Positions 1 through 8,381 of a stretch of DNA of 64,000 nt are shown piece after piece (the first letter of the stretch is position 1; every line of letters starts with the position of its first letter). Below the pieces are notes generated by a model. It made no database searches, was not told the DNA's origin, and worked only from the letters and a program-made list of their open reading frames with translations. The position numbers were made by a program, and so were the translations under genes. The DNA is taken from assembly GCA_016218815.1 (NCBI GenBank), contig JACRCX010000038.1:62001-126000 (forward strand), read 5' to 3'. Origin of the DNA: Deltaproteobacteria bacterium (GTDB lineage: Bacteria > Myxococcota_A > Polyangia > DRWM01 > JAAZOP01).

Positions 1-1
1 C

Positions 2-814
2 GTCGTCGCCGAGACGCAGGCGACGGCGCCGACCTCCGACGAGATCGACTGCGCCATGTGCCACGCCTCCGGGGGGGACGCCACCGTCCACATCGACGGC
101 GGCGGGGACAACGTGTTCGCCAACGTGCTCGCCGCGCACGACGCGCTCTCCGGCACGCACCTCTCCACGTCCACTCCCGTCCTGTGCGCGAGCTGCCACG
201 GCAGCCCGGCGCTCGGCGCGACCGATCCGGGCTCGTCCGGCAAGTACCTCTCCGAAGCCATGCACTCCTTCCACTCGACAACGGAGGCCACCTGCTACAG
301 CTGCCATCCGGGCGCCACCACCCACTGCTCGCGCAGCCTCGCCCACACCGCCGACGACGGCAACTGCACCACCTGCCACGGCGACGTCGCGCACGTGGGC
401 GCCTCGATTGCCGACGGGACCCGTACGCCGTGGGTGAACGAGCCCCGCTGCGTCACGTGCCACGCCGGCGTCGCCGACGTCGACACCGGAGCGACGCTGT
501 ACCGCAACGCGAGCGCGCACAGCGGCCTGTACTGCGCCGCCTGCCACCAGAGTCCGCACGCCATGGTCCCGTCGCGCGAGGCCTCCGACAACTACCAGGC
601 CCTCCAACTCCAGGGCGCAGCCCTGACGCTCGGCGACTGCCGCGCGTGCCACGCCACGTCGCGCGGGGGCGGTGACGGAGAGGCAGCCGGTTTCGCCGAA
701 CGACACGGCGGTCCGAGCCCGGCGACGCCGACCGGGTGTAACATCTGCCACACCAGCGTCTCCGCCGACACCGCCCGGTGGCCGCACTCGTTCCAGTGGC
801 ACTCGCGCCCCTGA
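2..814 (+). CDS. Multihaem c-type cytochrome, 5' end cut by window
   Basis: The reading frame is open from base 2 to a TGA at 812-814. It contains eight CxxCH haem-attachment motifs in about 270 residues: CAMCH, CASCH, CYSCH, CTTCH, CVTCH, CAACH, CRACH and CNICH. The first motif (bases 50-64) spans the ATG at 56, so that ATG is internal and the true start lies left of the window. Several His residues outside the motifs could serve as distal ligands. The protein is therefore a periplasmic or outer-surface electron carrier with at least eight haems. The spacing does not match a family I can name (OmcA/MtrC, NrfA or Hao), and a catalytic role cannot be inferred. It converges on the racemase-like gene with only 20 bases between the stops. 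Confidence 0.9.
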   Translation, partial: VVAETQATAPTSDEIDCAMCHASGGDATVHIDGGGDNVFANVLAAHDALSGTHLSTSTPVLCASCHGSPALGATDPGSSGKYLSEAMHSFHSTTEATCYSCHPGATTHCSRSLAHTADDGNCTTCHGDVAHVGASIADGTRTPWVNEPRCVTCHAGVADVDTGATLYRNASAHSGLYCAACHQSPHAMVPSREASDNYQALQLQGAALTLGDCRACHATSRGGGDGEAAGFAERHGGPSPATPTGCNICHTSVSADTARWPHSFQWHSRP

Positions 815-834
815 TTCCCCTTCCAACGCTCGGC

Positions 835-2172
835 TCACCCGGGCGGCTTCGCAAACGTGACGCCGCCGTTGGGCACGACCCACACGGTCGCACGCTGCGG
901 CACGCGCGCCGCCGCCCACTCCACGAGGTCGCCCACGCGGTCGAACACGCGCGCCATTCCCATCTTGTCGTCCAGACCGGCGGGGAGCTTCTCGCTGAAC
1001 ACCCCGAGATGGTTGCGTCGCAGCATCTGCAGCGCGAAATGGCCGACGAAGACCTCCTCGACGGGCTCGCCCTTCTTCGCCTTCTGCACCAGTCCCAGGA
1101 TGCGTTGCCGGCCCAGCACGCGCACCAGGGTCCGCAGCAGGGTGTACGGCAGCGTCCGCTTCGGGATCGGGATCTCGCCCAGGCCGTTCGCGCAGTAGAC
1201 GCAGCCGAGCAGCGCGCCGCCGGGCTTGCAGGCGAAGAGCGAGTTCCCGATGCACTTGATCGACTGGCGGAGGTCCGCGTCCATCGGGAACGAGTTGGCC
1301 AGCACGACGTCGGCGGGCTCCGGCACCTCCAGCCCCGCCAGCTCGGCCACGAATTCCGCGGCCTGGCGGTGCGCCCGGATCGGGTCCCCGCAGAAGAACC
1401 TCGTCGGCCGCGCCTGTTCGTTCATCGCCGCGTTGACCACGAACACGTCCTTGCGCAGCAGGCCGACGCCCTCTTCCAGGTCCAGACGCATCGGCGAGTC
1501 GGCGGCCTCGGCGCCGACGTAGTCGAACCGCTCCGGCCCGACGCCCTGGAGATGGTTGCGGCCGATCGTCTCCGCCCCCGCGCAGCCCGGCAGGAGCATC
1601 TTGAGCCCGCCGCCGAACCCGAGCAGCAGGTGCGGCTCGACCGCGCCGGCGCACACGATCAGGTCGGCCTCCGTCAGCCGCCTGTTCAGGAAGACGTGCG
1701 TGCCCCGCGACGTCGCGCCCAGGTCCGCCAGCCCCTCCGGGTCCTTCGCGTCGTGGCAGCGCCAGCGGAACCGGGTCGTCCGCTCCGCGCCGAGCTTCCG
1801 CTCGACCTCGTCCGGCCGGCTGTCGCGGTGCACCCCGGTCGCGATCAGGAATTCGAGATCCTCGTCCCGCACCCCCGCTTGCGAGAGCTCCTCCAGGATC
1901 GGTCCCAGGAACTCCGCCACGGGCGTCGGCCGCGTGTGGTCGTCGACCACGATCACCACCCGCTTCCCCGCCAGCGACCGCTCGGCCAGCCGCTGCGCAC
2001 CGATCGGCTCGCGCAACGCCTCGGCGCACGCCGCGGCGGCCTCCGGCGGCGCCGCGACCGATCTCGGCCGCAGCTCGCCCAGCACCCGCCACGACGCCGG
2101 CAGCCGGACCTCCAGCGTCCCACCGCCCCACGGCAGCCGGATCGGTTCGCTCGTCGCCGCCCGCTCCGCCAT
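835..2172 (-). CDS. LarA-type nickel-dependent racemase/epimerase family (DUF2088)
   Basis: A 445-residue protein of the lactate racemase (LarA) superfamily, whose members use a nickel-pincer nucleotide covalently bound to a lysine. The active-site pattern is intact. A DDHTRPTP segment and an ATGVHR motif (equivalent of His108) are followed by EPH, with Lys 10 residues later and His 26 residues later. That is the spacing of His174, Lys184 and His200 in the characterised Lactobacillus enzyme. GGGAGGG lies just upstream of the ATG, and the length is close to family size. No larB, larC or larE cofactor genes are adjacent, so the cofactor would have to be made elsewhere. The substrate is unknown: many homologues act on 2-hydroxyacids other than lactate, so I give no gene symbol. 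Confidence 0.88.
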   Translation of the reverse strand: MAERAATSEPIRLPWGGGTLEVRLPASWRVLGELRPRSVAAPPEAAAACAEALREPIGAQRLAERSLAGKRVVIVVDDHTRPTPVAEFLGPILEELSQAGVRDEDLEFLIATGVHRDSRPDEVERKLGAERTTRFRWRCHDAKDPEGLADLGATSRGTHVFLNRRLTEADLIVCAGAVEPHLLLGFGGGLKMLLPGCAGAETIGRNHLQGVGPERFDYVGAEAADSPMRLDLEEGVGLLRKDVFVVNAAMNEQARPTRFFCGDPIRAHRQAAEFVAELAGLEVPEPADVVLANSFPMDADLRQSIKCIGNSLFACKPGGALLGCVYCANGLGEIPIPKRTLPYTLLRTLVRVLGRQRILGLVQKAKKGEPVEEVFVGHFALQMLRRNHLGVFSEKLPAGLDDKMGMARVFDRVGDLVEWAAARVPQRATVWVVPNGGVTFAKPPG

Positions 2173-2309
2173 CGCGCCCTCCCGTCGCCGCGCAGCTTAT
2201 CCGGAACGCGCCTGGCGCGCGAGGTTGTAGAGCGGCCCCGCGACGGGTACCATGAAGTGGCGCTGGGGGTGCCCGGTCGGCCGAGCGGACCGGGAGGAGA
2301 TGCGGTCGG

Positions 2310-3089
2310 ATGGTTCTGCCTGGCGCCCGTGTGGCGTGGCTTGGCGTTCTTGCCGTCGGCGTTCCCGCGCCGGCGCAGGCGCAGGCGACCGGCCCGGTCG
2401 CGGATGGCATCGAAGAGGAGTCGCTCGTCACGTACGCCGCCGAGCTCGACTTCGTCAGCCGCTACGCCTGGCGCGGCCTGGCCTGGAGCGAGGGCGCCCA
2501 GCTCCAGCCGTACGCCGAGGTCGCCGCGTTCGGTGCTTCGCTGTGGGCCTGGACCAACCTCGTGCTGCAGCACGAGGCATTCGAGGGACGGTTCAACGAG
2601 GTCGACGCCGGGCTGGGCTACGACTACGCCTGGGACTGGCTCGAGGTCTCCGCGGGCCTGCAGGTCTGGGCCTACCCCTACCAGGACGACAGCCCGACCA
2701 CCGGACAGGCCGACGTCGCGATCTACGTGCCCGTCGGGCCGTTCAGCTTCTACACGCGGCAGACGGTCGACCTCGGGAGCTACGCCGGCGCCTGGTGGGG
2801 CGAGTTGGGTGCGGAGTTCGCCTGGGAGACCGACGCAGGGCCTGAGGTCGAGGCCGCGCTCCTCACCGGCTGGGCCTCGGACAAGTTCAACGAGAGCTAC
2901 ATCGGTCCGGCGGAAACGACGTGGAATGTCGTCGAGGCTGGTTTTTCGGTGTCCTTCCCCTTCCGCTGGCTTTACGTTCGCGCCCACGCCCAATGCTCCT
3001 ACCTCCTCGATGCCGACCTGCGCGCCGCGGTCGATGACCCGTTCCTCGTCGTCGGCGGCATTGCGCTGGGGACCGAGGGGCCGCCATGA
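2310..3089 (+). CDS. Predicted outer-membrane beta-barrel protein (TorF-like putative porin)
   Basis: A 259-residue protein with a Sec signal peptide (hydrophobic N-terminus ending in APAQAQA). The mature part has alternating aromatic and polar strands and begins with the pattern FVSRYAWRG, which resembles the putative porins annotated as TorF or Gcw_chp. The chosen ATG has GGGAGGAG about 10 bases upstream; the earlier ATG at 2300 is out of frame. The stop overlaps the next gene start (ATGA), so it is translationally coupled to the HD-GYP regulator. The function is a guess from fold features: an outer-membrane barrel or porin, substrate unknown. Confidence 0.7.
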   Translation: MVLPGARVAWLGVLAVGVPAPAQAQATGPVADGIEEESLVTYAAELDFVSRYAWRGLAWSEGAQLQPYAEVAAFGASLWAWTNLVLQHEAFEGRFNEVDAGLGYDYAWDWLEVSAGLQVWAYPYQDDSPTTGQADVAIYVPVGPFSFYTRQTVDLGSYAGAWWGELGAEFAWETDAGPEVEAALLTGWASDKFNESYIGPAETTWNVVEAGFSVSFPFRWLYVRAHAQCSYLLDADLRAAVDDPFLVVGGIALGTEGPP

Positions 3090-4240
3090 CCGAGCGCCGC
3101 AGCCCGCCGCTCGACGAGGTGCCGGCCCCCGACGTCTCCCCGGAGCCGTCCGACAAGTCCTCGAGCCGCCGGCCGGCGGACGCGATGCCGTCGTTGTGCC
3201 GGCGGGCCGAGGCGCGACTGCTCGTGGTGGACGACGAAGAAGCCGTCGTACGGATGGTGGAGCGTGTCCTGCACCACGCCGGCTATTCCAACGTGCGCAG
3301 CGTGACGGACTCCTCCATGGCCCTGGGCGTGTTCGAGGAGTACCGGCCCGATCTGGTGCTCCTCGATCTGCTCATGCCCGGCCTGGACGGCTACGCCGTG
3401 CTCGAGCAGCTCCGGGCGCGCATGCTCGAAGTCCCTTCCCCGATCATCGTGCTCACGTCGGACGTCACCACGGTCGCGAGGCAGCGCGCCCTGTCCCTGG
3501 GAGCCCTCGACTTCCTCACCAAGCCGCTCGACCGCATCGAAGTCCTCCTCCGCATCGCCAACATCCTCGAGGTGCGCTACTTCCAGCTCCGCCAGCACGC
3601 CGAGAAGGTCCTGCTGGAGGAGAAGGTCCGGGAGCGGACGAACGAGCTGGAGGCCGCGCAGGTCGAGCTGCTCGACCGGCTCGCGCGGGCGGCCGAGTTC
3701 CGCGACGACACCACGGGCGAGCACACGGAGCGCGTCGGTCGCATGGCCGCCCGGCTCGCCCGCGCGCTGCTGGTGGACGAGCGCGAGGTGCGGCTCATCC
3801 GCCGCGCGGCGCCGCTGCACGACATCGGCAAGGTCGGCATCCCCGACGAGATCCTCCTCAAGCCGGGCCGCCTCACCGGCGACGAGCGCCTCGTCATGGA
3901 GGGCCACACGGCCATCGGTGCCCGCATCCTTTCCGGCTCGCGCTTCCGCGTCCTCCAGCTCGCCGAGGCGATCGCCCTGCGGCACCACGAACGCTGGGAT
4001 GGTTCGGGCTATCCGGAGGGCATCCCCGGGGACCGCATCCCCCTCCCGGCGCGCATTGCCGCCGTGATCGACGTCTACGACGCCCTCACCCACGCACGGC
4101 CGTACAAGGAAGCCTGGACACCCGAGGCTGCCGCGGCCGAGATCGCCGCGCAGAGCGACAAGCAGTTCGATCCGTGGGTCGTCGAGACCTTCCTCGAGCT
4201 CCAGCACGCTGGCAGCCTGCTCACCACCGGCATCTTGTAG
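3086..4240 (+). CDS. REC-HD-GYP response regulator, predicted c-di-GMP phosphodiesterase
   Basis: A 384-residue cytoplasmic protein. Residues about 48-165 form a receiver domain: acidic pair VVDDEE, phospho-acceptor Asp in VLLDLLMPG, and a TS...K signature. A short coiled coil (about 170-195) leads to an HD-GYP domain with HDIGKVGIPDEIL, a HHERWDGSGYPEG motif and DVYDALT. HD-GYP domains hydrolyse cyclic di-GMP to GMP or pGpG, and the metal ligands appear intact. The ATG overlaps the stop of the upstream barrel gene by 4 bases. The N-terminal 45 residues are proline/serine rich and probably disordered. No cognate histidine kinase is adjacent. Confidence 0.92.
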   Translation: MTERRSPPLDEVPAPDVSPEPSDKSSSRRPADAMPSLCRRAEARLLVVDDEEAVVRMVERVLHHAGYSNVRSVTDSSMALGVFEEYRPDLVLLDLLMPGLDGYAVLEQLRARMLEVPSPIIVLTSDVTTVARQRALSLGALDFLTKPLDRIEVLLRIANILEVRYFQLRQHAEKVLLEEKVRERTNELEAAQVELLDRLARAAEFRDDTTGEHTERVGRMAARLARALLVDEREVRLIRRAAPLHDIGKVGIPDEILLKPGRLTGDERLVMEGHTAIGARILSGSRFRVLQLAEAIALRHHERWDGSGYPEGIPGDRIPLPARIAAVIDVYDALTHARPYKEAWTPEAAAAEIAAQSDKQFDPWVVETFLELQHAGSLLTTGIL

Positions 4241-4257
4241 CCGCGGCCGCTCGCCCG

Positions 4258-4321
4258 ACCGAACCGAACCGCGCCCTTCAGGGCGCGGCTCCAAGCCGCG
4301 GGCTGAAGCCCGCGGTTCGGA
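4258..4321. repeat. REP-like element with two adjacent hairpins
   Basis: A 64-base element between the HD-GYP gene and the glycyl radical enzyme. It holds two perfect stems: GCGCCCT/AGGGCGC (4271-4286) and CCGCGGGCT/AGCCCGCGG (4296-4315). The same element in reverse orientation, with a slightly diverged second stem, lies inside a coding region at 34399-34464. The hairpins may terminate transcription or protect the mRNA end, but there is no T-tract. The pair of copies suggests a mobile REP/RAYT-type repeat; no RAYT transposase gene is in the window. Confidence 0.8.
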
Positions 4322-4366
4322 ACGCACGCTTGACCTTCGCCTCCGCCTCCGCGACCATCGCCCTTG

Positions 4367-7300
4367 ATGGACTTCCTCGACGCGGGGAGACGTTGGCTGC
4401 GCGACCGGACGACTCCTGCCGTTGCCTGGACCACGCTCCAGGCCATGGCCGTCGCTTTCCGCACCGGTCCCTCCCTGCGCCGCCACCTCGCACACCGACA
4501 CCCCGTCACCGGCACGCCCTTCACCTTCCGCGCCCGCTTCCAGTTCTCCACCCGCGACGGCGCCACCAACCTCCACGCCGTCTTCGCCGACGGCCGCATG
4601 CACGTCGGTATCGGCCCGCTCGACCGTCCCGACGTCGTCGCCCGCCTCCGTGATCTCGACGTCATGCGCGCCTTCTTCGCCCCGGGCGCCGACCTCTTCG
4701 GCTTCCTCCTGCGCAACGAGGTCTCGTTCGAAGGCAACCTCTCCTACCTCGCCAAGTTCGGCCACATGTCCACCGCCCTCCAGCTCCGCGGCCGGCAGCG
4801 TCACCCGCCCCCCAGGGCGGCCCTGAGCGAGCCCCGGGGCCGCCAGGCCCCGGGCGAGTCGAAGGGTCGACCGCTCGACCGCTCGACCGCGCCGCCCACC
4901 GGTGCGCCGTGCCGCGAGCGGCCCGACGGTGAAGTGCGGTTCCTCGACGACCCGTACCTGGCCCGCTGGACGCTCGACGATTTTCCGCGCGCCGCCCGGC
5001 TGCTTCGCGCCCACCGCACGGTCCCGCCGGAGATCTGCACCGAGCGGCCGCGCCTGCTGACCGAGTTCCTCCTGCGCGAGCGCGAACGCGGCGCCGCCGA
5101 GCCTCCCGTCCTGCGGCAGGGCAGGGCGCTGCGCCACGTCCTGTTCCGCAAGCAGGCCATCGTCCACGACGACGACCTGTTCCTGGGCACCACGACCTCC
5201 AAGCGCATCGGCGTCGTCATCTATCCCGAGTGCGGCGGTACGGCGATGTGGCCCGAGCTGCTCACCATGGCCGCCCGCGACCTCAACCCGTACCGCATCT
5301 CCGACGAGGACATCGCCGTCCTCGATCACGAGGTCTTCCCCTTCTGGATGGACGAGAACGTCCGCGAATGGGCCCGCCGCAAGGAAGGCGACCCCCTGGC
5401 CCTGCGGCTCGAGGAGCGCTTCGTCCTCTACTTCCTGTGGAAGAACCATGCCGTCTCCCACACCATCGCCGACATGCCGCTCGTGCTGTCGCGCGGGCTG
5501 CTCGACCTGCGCGACGAGGAACAGCGCCGCGAGGCCGAGGCGACCGACGACGGGGCGCGGGCGTTCCACCAGGCCGCGCAGGCCGCGATCGACGGCGTCC
5601 TCGACTACGCCGACCGCCTCGCCGATCGCGCCCTCCTCGCCGCCGACGCGCTCGACCCCGCCGCGGGGGCGCGGGCCGCCGAGCTGCGCGAGATGGCCCG
5701 CATCGTCCGCAAGGTGCCGGCCCGCCCGGCCGAGTCGCTGCGCGAGGCGCTGCAGTCCGTCTGGCTCGTCTTCCTTTGCCTCCACCAGGAGAGCACCAAC
5801 GCGGGACTCTCCGTCGGTCGCCTCGACGCCTGGCTCGAGCCGTTCTTCCGCCGCGACCTCGAGCCCGTCGCCGACCCGGCCGGCCGCGAGCGCCGGATCC
5901 ACGCGGCGCTCGAGCTGGTCTGCGCCTTCCTGCTCAAGTTCACCGACCACCTGCCGATGGTGCCCGACATCGGCAACCGCCTCTTCGGCGGCTCGTCCTC
6001 CGACCAGGTGATCACGCTGGGCGGCGTCACCTCCGACGGCAGGAGCGCCGTCGGCGACATGACCTGGCTGTTCCTCAAGGCCACCGAGCTGCTCCGCCTG
6101 CGCGACCCCAACATGAACGCCCGCTGCGCCCCCGGCGTGAACTCGCACGCGTACCTGCGGCGGCTGTGCGAGGTGAACCTGCTCACGCGCGCCACGCCTT
6201 CGATCCACAACGACGAGGTCGTCGTCGGCTCGCTCGTCGGGCAGGGATTCTCCCGCGAGCACGCGCGCGACTGGGGCGCGACCGGCTGCGTCGAGCCGAC
6301 GAGCTGCGGGCGGCACTTCGGCCACACCAATTGCATGATGTTCAACCTCGTCGCGCCGCTCGAGATGGCCCTGCGCGACGGCGTCCATCCGCTCATCGGC
6401 CCCGAGCGCCTCGGTCCCGCGACCGGCGATCCGCGGGGCTTCGGCGCGTTCGATGCCTTCGTCGCCGCCTACGAGCGGCAGCTCGCGTGGCTGATCGACC
6501 TGTCCGTCGAGGGCAACGACCTGCTCGGGCGCGCGCACCAGGCGCTCCGCCCGACGCCGCTGCTCTCGGCGCTCTTCGACGGCCCGCGCGAGACCGGCCG
6601 CGACCTCATCGACGGCGGAGCGCGCTACAACACCTCCGGCACCGCGATGATCGGCCTGACCGACGTGATCGACAGCCTGGCGTCGATCCGCACCCTCGTC
6701 TTCGAGCGCCGCGCGGTGGACTTCGCGGCGCTGCTGCGCGCGCTGGACGACGACTTCGTCGGGCACGACACCCTCCTGTCGGAGATCCGCACTCGCGTCC
6801 CGCGCTTCGGCCAGGACGACCCGCTGCCGGGAGAGTTGGCCGCGCGCATCCAGCGCTTCGTGTTCAATTGCTTCCAGCAAAAACGCAACTACCGCGGTGG
6901 GCGCTACGTCCCCGGCTACTGGAGCATGTCCAACCACGTGGCCTTCGGCACGCTCTCCGGAGCGCTGCCCAGCGGGCGTCGCCGCGGCCAGGCGTTCACC
7001 CCGGGCCTCACGCCGGCCCCGCTCTGCGGCGCACCGCTCACCGAGCAGATGCGTGCGGTCGCGGGCCTCGACGCCGCCGTGATGCCCAACAACATCGCCT
7101 TCAACGTCAAGCTCGCCCCCGGCGCGCACGACTCCCACGCCCAGCTCCTCCAGCGCCTCACCGCCTATGCCGAAGCCTACTTCGCCATGGGCGGGATGCA
7201 GATCCAGTTCAACGTCGTCTCCAGCGCCACCCTGCGCGACGCCATGGCCCACCCCGACCGCTATCCCGATCTGCTCGTCCGCATCTCCGGCTACAACGCC

Positions 7301-7372
7301 TACTTCGTCGAGCTGAACGCCGACATGCAGCGCGAGCTGATCGAGCGCATGGAACACTCCCTTGGCTCGTGA
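4367..7372 (+). CDS. Glycyl radical enzyme with N-terminal SCP2-like domain
   Basis: About 1001 residues. Residues about 220-1001 are a pyruvate formate-lyase-like glycyl radical enzyme. The thiyl cysteine is Cys641 in TGCVEP, and the radical glycine is Gly975 in RISGYNAYF near the C-terminus. Such enzymes are activated anaerobically by a radical SAM activase, which is the next gene and overlaps by 11 bases. The PFL double cysteine (CC) is absent, so this is a dehydratase, lyase or decarboxylase-type member of unknown substrate rather than true PFL. Residues 1-150 look like an SCP2 (sterol-carrier/lipid-binding) domain and are extra relative to most family members. A low-complexity Pro/Arg linker (about 145-185) contains a TCGACCGC microsatellite. 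A TTG precedes the ATG directly; I prefer the ATG. No strong ribosome site is visible. Confidence 0.9.
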   Translation: MDFLDAGRRWLRDRTTPAVAWTTLQAMAVAFRTGPSLRRHLAHRHPVTGTPFTFRARFQFSTRDGATNLHAVFADGRMHVGIGPLDRPDVVARLRDLDVMRAFFAPGADLFGFLLRNEVSFEGNLSYLAKFGHMSTALQLRGRQRHPPPRAALSEPRGRQAPGESKGRPLDRSTAPPTGAPCRERPDGEVRFLDDPYLARWTLDDFPRAARLLRAHRTVPPEICTERPRLLTEFLLRERERGAAEPPVLRQGRALRHVLFRKQAIVHDDDLFLGTTTSKRIGVVIYPECGGTAMWPELLTMAARDLNPYRISDEDIAVLDHEVFPFWMDENVREWARRKEGDPLALRLEERFVLYFLWKNHAVSHTIADMPLVLSRGLLDLRDEEQRREAEATDDGARAFHQAAQAAIDGVLDYADRLADRALLAADALDPAAGARAAELREMARIVRKVPARPAESLREALQSVWLVFLCLHQESTNAGLSVGRLDAWLEPFFRRDLEPVADPAGRERRIHAALELVCAFLLKFTDHLPMVPDIGNRLFGGSSSDQVITLGGVTSDGRSAVGDMTWLFLKATELLRLRDPNMNARCAPGVNSHAYLRRLCEVNLLTRATPSIHNDEVVVGSLVGQGFSREHARDWGATGCVEPTSCGRHFGHTNCMMFNLVAPLEMALRDGVHPLIGPERLGPATGDPRGFGAFDAFVAAYERQLAWLIDLSVEGNDLLGRAHQALRPTPLLSALFDGPRETGRDLIDGGARYNTSGTAMIGLTDVIDSLASIRTLVFERRAVDFAALLRALDDDFVGHDTLLSEIRTRVPRFGQDDPLPGELAARIQRFVFNCFQQKRNYRGGRYVPGYWSMSNHVAFGTLSGALPSGRRRGQAFTPGLTPAPLCGAPLTEQMRAVAGLDAAVMPNNIAFNVKLAPGAHDSHAQLLQRLTAYAEAYFAMGGMQIQFNVVSSATLRDAMAHPDRYPDLLVRISGYNAYFVELNADMQRELIERMEHSLGS

Positions 7373-8381
7373 CGCCCCCCTCATCGCCGACCTCAAGCGC
7401 AACGCCCTCGACGACGGCCCCGGCATCCGCTCCGTCGTCTTCTTCAAGGGCTGCCCCCTGCGCTGCGTCTGGTGTCAGAATCCCGAGTGCCTCTCCCCCG
7501 CGCCGCAGCTCCAGCCGCTCCCCGAGCGCTGCACGGGCTGCGGCGCCTGCGTCCCCGCCTGCCCCATTGGCGCCGCTCGACCGCTCGCCTCTCCCGCCGC
7601 TCGACCGCTCGCTGCGCCCTCGCCGTGCCGCGCCTGCGGCGCCTGCGTCGCCGCCTGCCCCGCGGCCGCCCGGCGCATCGTCGGCCGCGCCTGGCCGCCC
7701 GGCGCCCTTGTCGAGCATCTTCTCCGCGACCGGCCGTTCTACGACGCATCCGGCGGCGGCGTGACGCTCTCCGGGGGCGAGGCGACGCTGCACCTCGGTT
7801 TCGCCGCCGACCTCGCCCGGCGCCTCGCAGCGCACGGCGTCCACGTCCTCCTGGAAACCTGCGGCTGGTTCGACGGCGAGCGCTTCGAGCGCGAGCTGCT
7901 CCCGCACCTGGGCGCCGTGTACTTCGACCTCAAGCTCGCCGATCCCGCCGACCACCTCCGCTTCGCCGGGCGAGACAACGAGCGCATCCTGGGGAACCTC
8001 GCGCGCCTTTCGCGTACCGCGCCCGAGCGGCTCCTCGTCCGCGTGCCGCTCGTGCCCGGCATCACCGACACGAACGCCAATCTCCGGGCGCTCGCCGACA
8101 TCGTTCGCGTGCTCGGCCTGCCGCGCGTCGCCCTGCTGCCGTACAACCCCCTGTGGCTCCCGAAACGCCGTGCACTCGGTCTCGACATGCCCTACGACCA
8201 CGGGGCGTGGATGTCGGCGGGGGACGTCGAGGCCTGCGCCGAGGTGTTCCGGGCAGCGGGGCTCGATGTCGACGGAGTCCGGGATGGGATGGAATCTCGC
8301 GCAGAGCCGCAGAGCCGCAGAGGCGGCAGGGAAGGAACTTCGGCGCATTCAGGGCGGGGAGAAGGGCAGGGCGGAACGTGA
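7362..8381 (+). CDS. Glycyl radical enzyme activating protein (radical SAM)
   Basis: A 339-residue activase. The radical SAM cluster CPLRCVWC (CxxxCxxC) is near the N-terminus, followed by two ferredoxin-type cysteine sets (CTGCGACVPAC and CRACGACVAAC) typical of non-PFL activases. TLSGGEATLH matches the SAM-binding GGE motif. It would abstract hydrogen from the glycine of the preceding enzyme, with which it overlaps by 11 bases. The segment between the two ferredoxin motifs is expanded by Pro/Ala/Arg coding from repeated CGCTCGACCGCTCG (7574-7612). The last roughly 25 residues are translated from a dispersed CGCAGAGCC repeat, so the native C-terminus probably lay near residue 310. Confidence 0.92.
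   Translation: MARDAPLIADLKRNALDDGPGIRSVVFFKGCPLRCVWCQNPECLSPAPQLQPLPERCTGCGACVPACPIGAARPLASPAARPLAAPSPCRACGACVAACPAAARRIVGRAWPPGALVEHLLRDRPFYDASGGGVTLSGGEATLHLGFAADLARRLAAHGVHVLLETCGWFDGERFERELLPHLGAVYFDLKLADPADHLRFAGRDNERILGNLARLSRTAPERLLVRVPLVPGITDTNANLRALADIVRVLGLPRVALLPYNPLWLPKRRALGLDMPYDHGAWMSAGDVEACAEVFRAAGLDVDGVRDGMESRAEPQSRRGGREGTSAHSGRGEGQGGT
8298..8340. repeat. CGCAGAGCC-type dispersed repeat within a gene 3' end
   Basis: Tandem CGCAGAG(C/G)CGCAGAG units followed by a purine-rich GGGAAGGAA end. The same repeat type, with CGCAGAGA units, occurs at 13724-13756 and 15709-15740. Here it is read as the C-terminal tail of the activase. Confidence 0.65.

Noticed and set aside
4258..4321. 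Rho-independent terminator
   Set aside because: Stems are strong but there is no T-tract, and the same element occurs inside a coding gene, so it is better called a dispersed repeat.
4367..7372. Pyruvate formate-lyase (pflB)
   Set aside because: The adjacent Cys-Cys pair of PFL is absent (single thiyl Cys in GCVEP), and the activase has two extra ferredoxin motifs, as in non-PFL glycyl radical enzymes.
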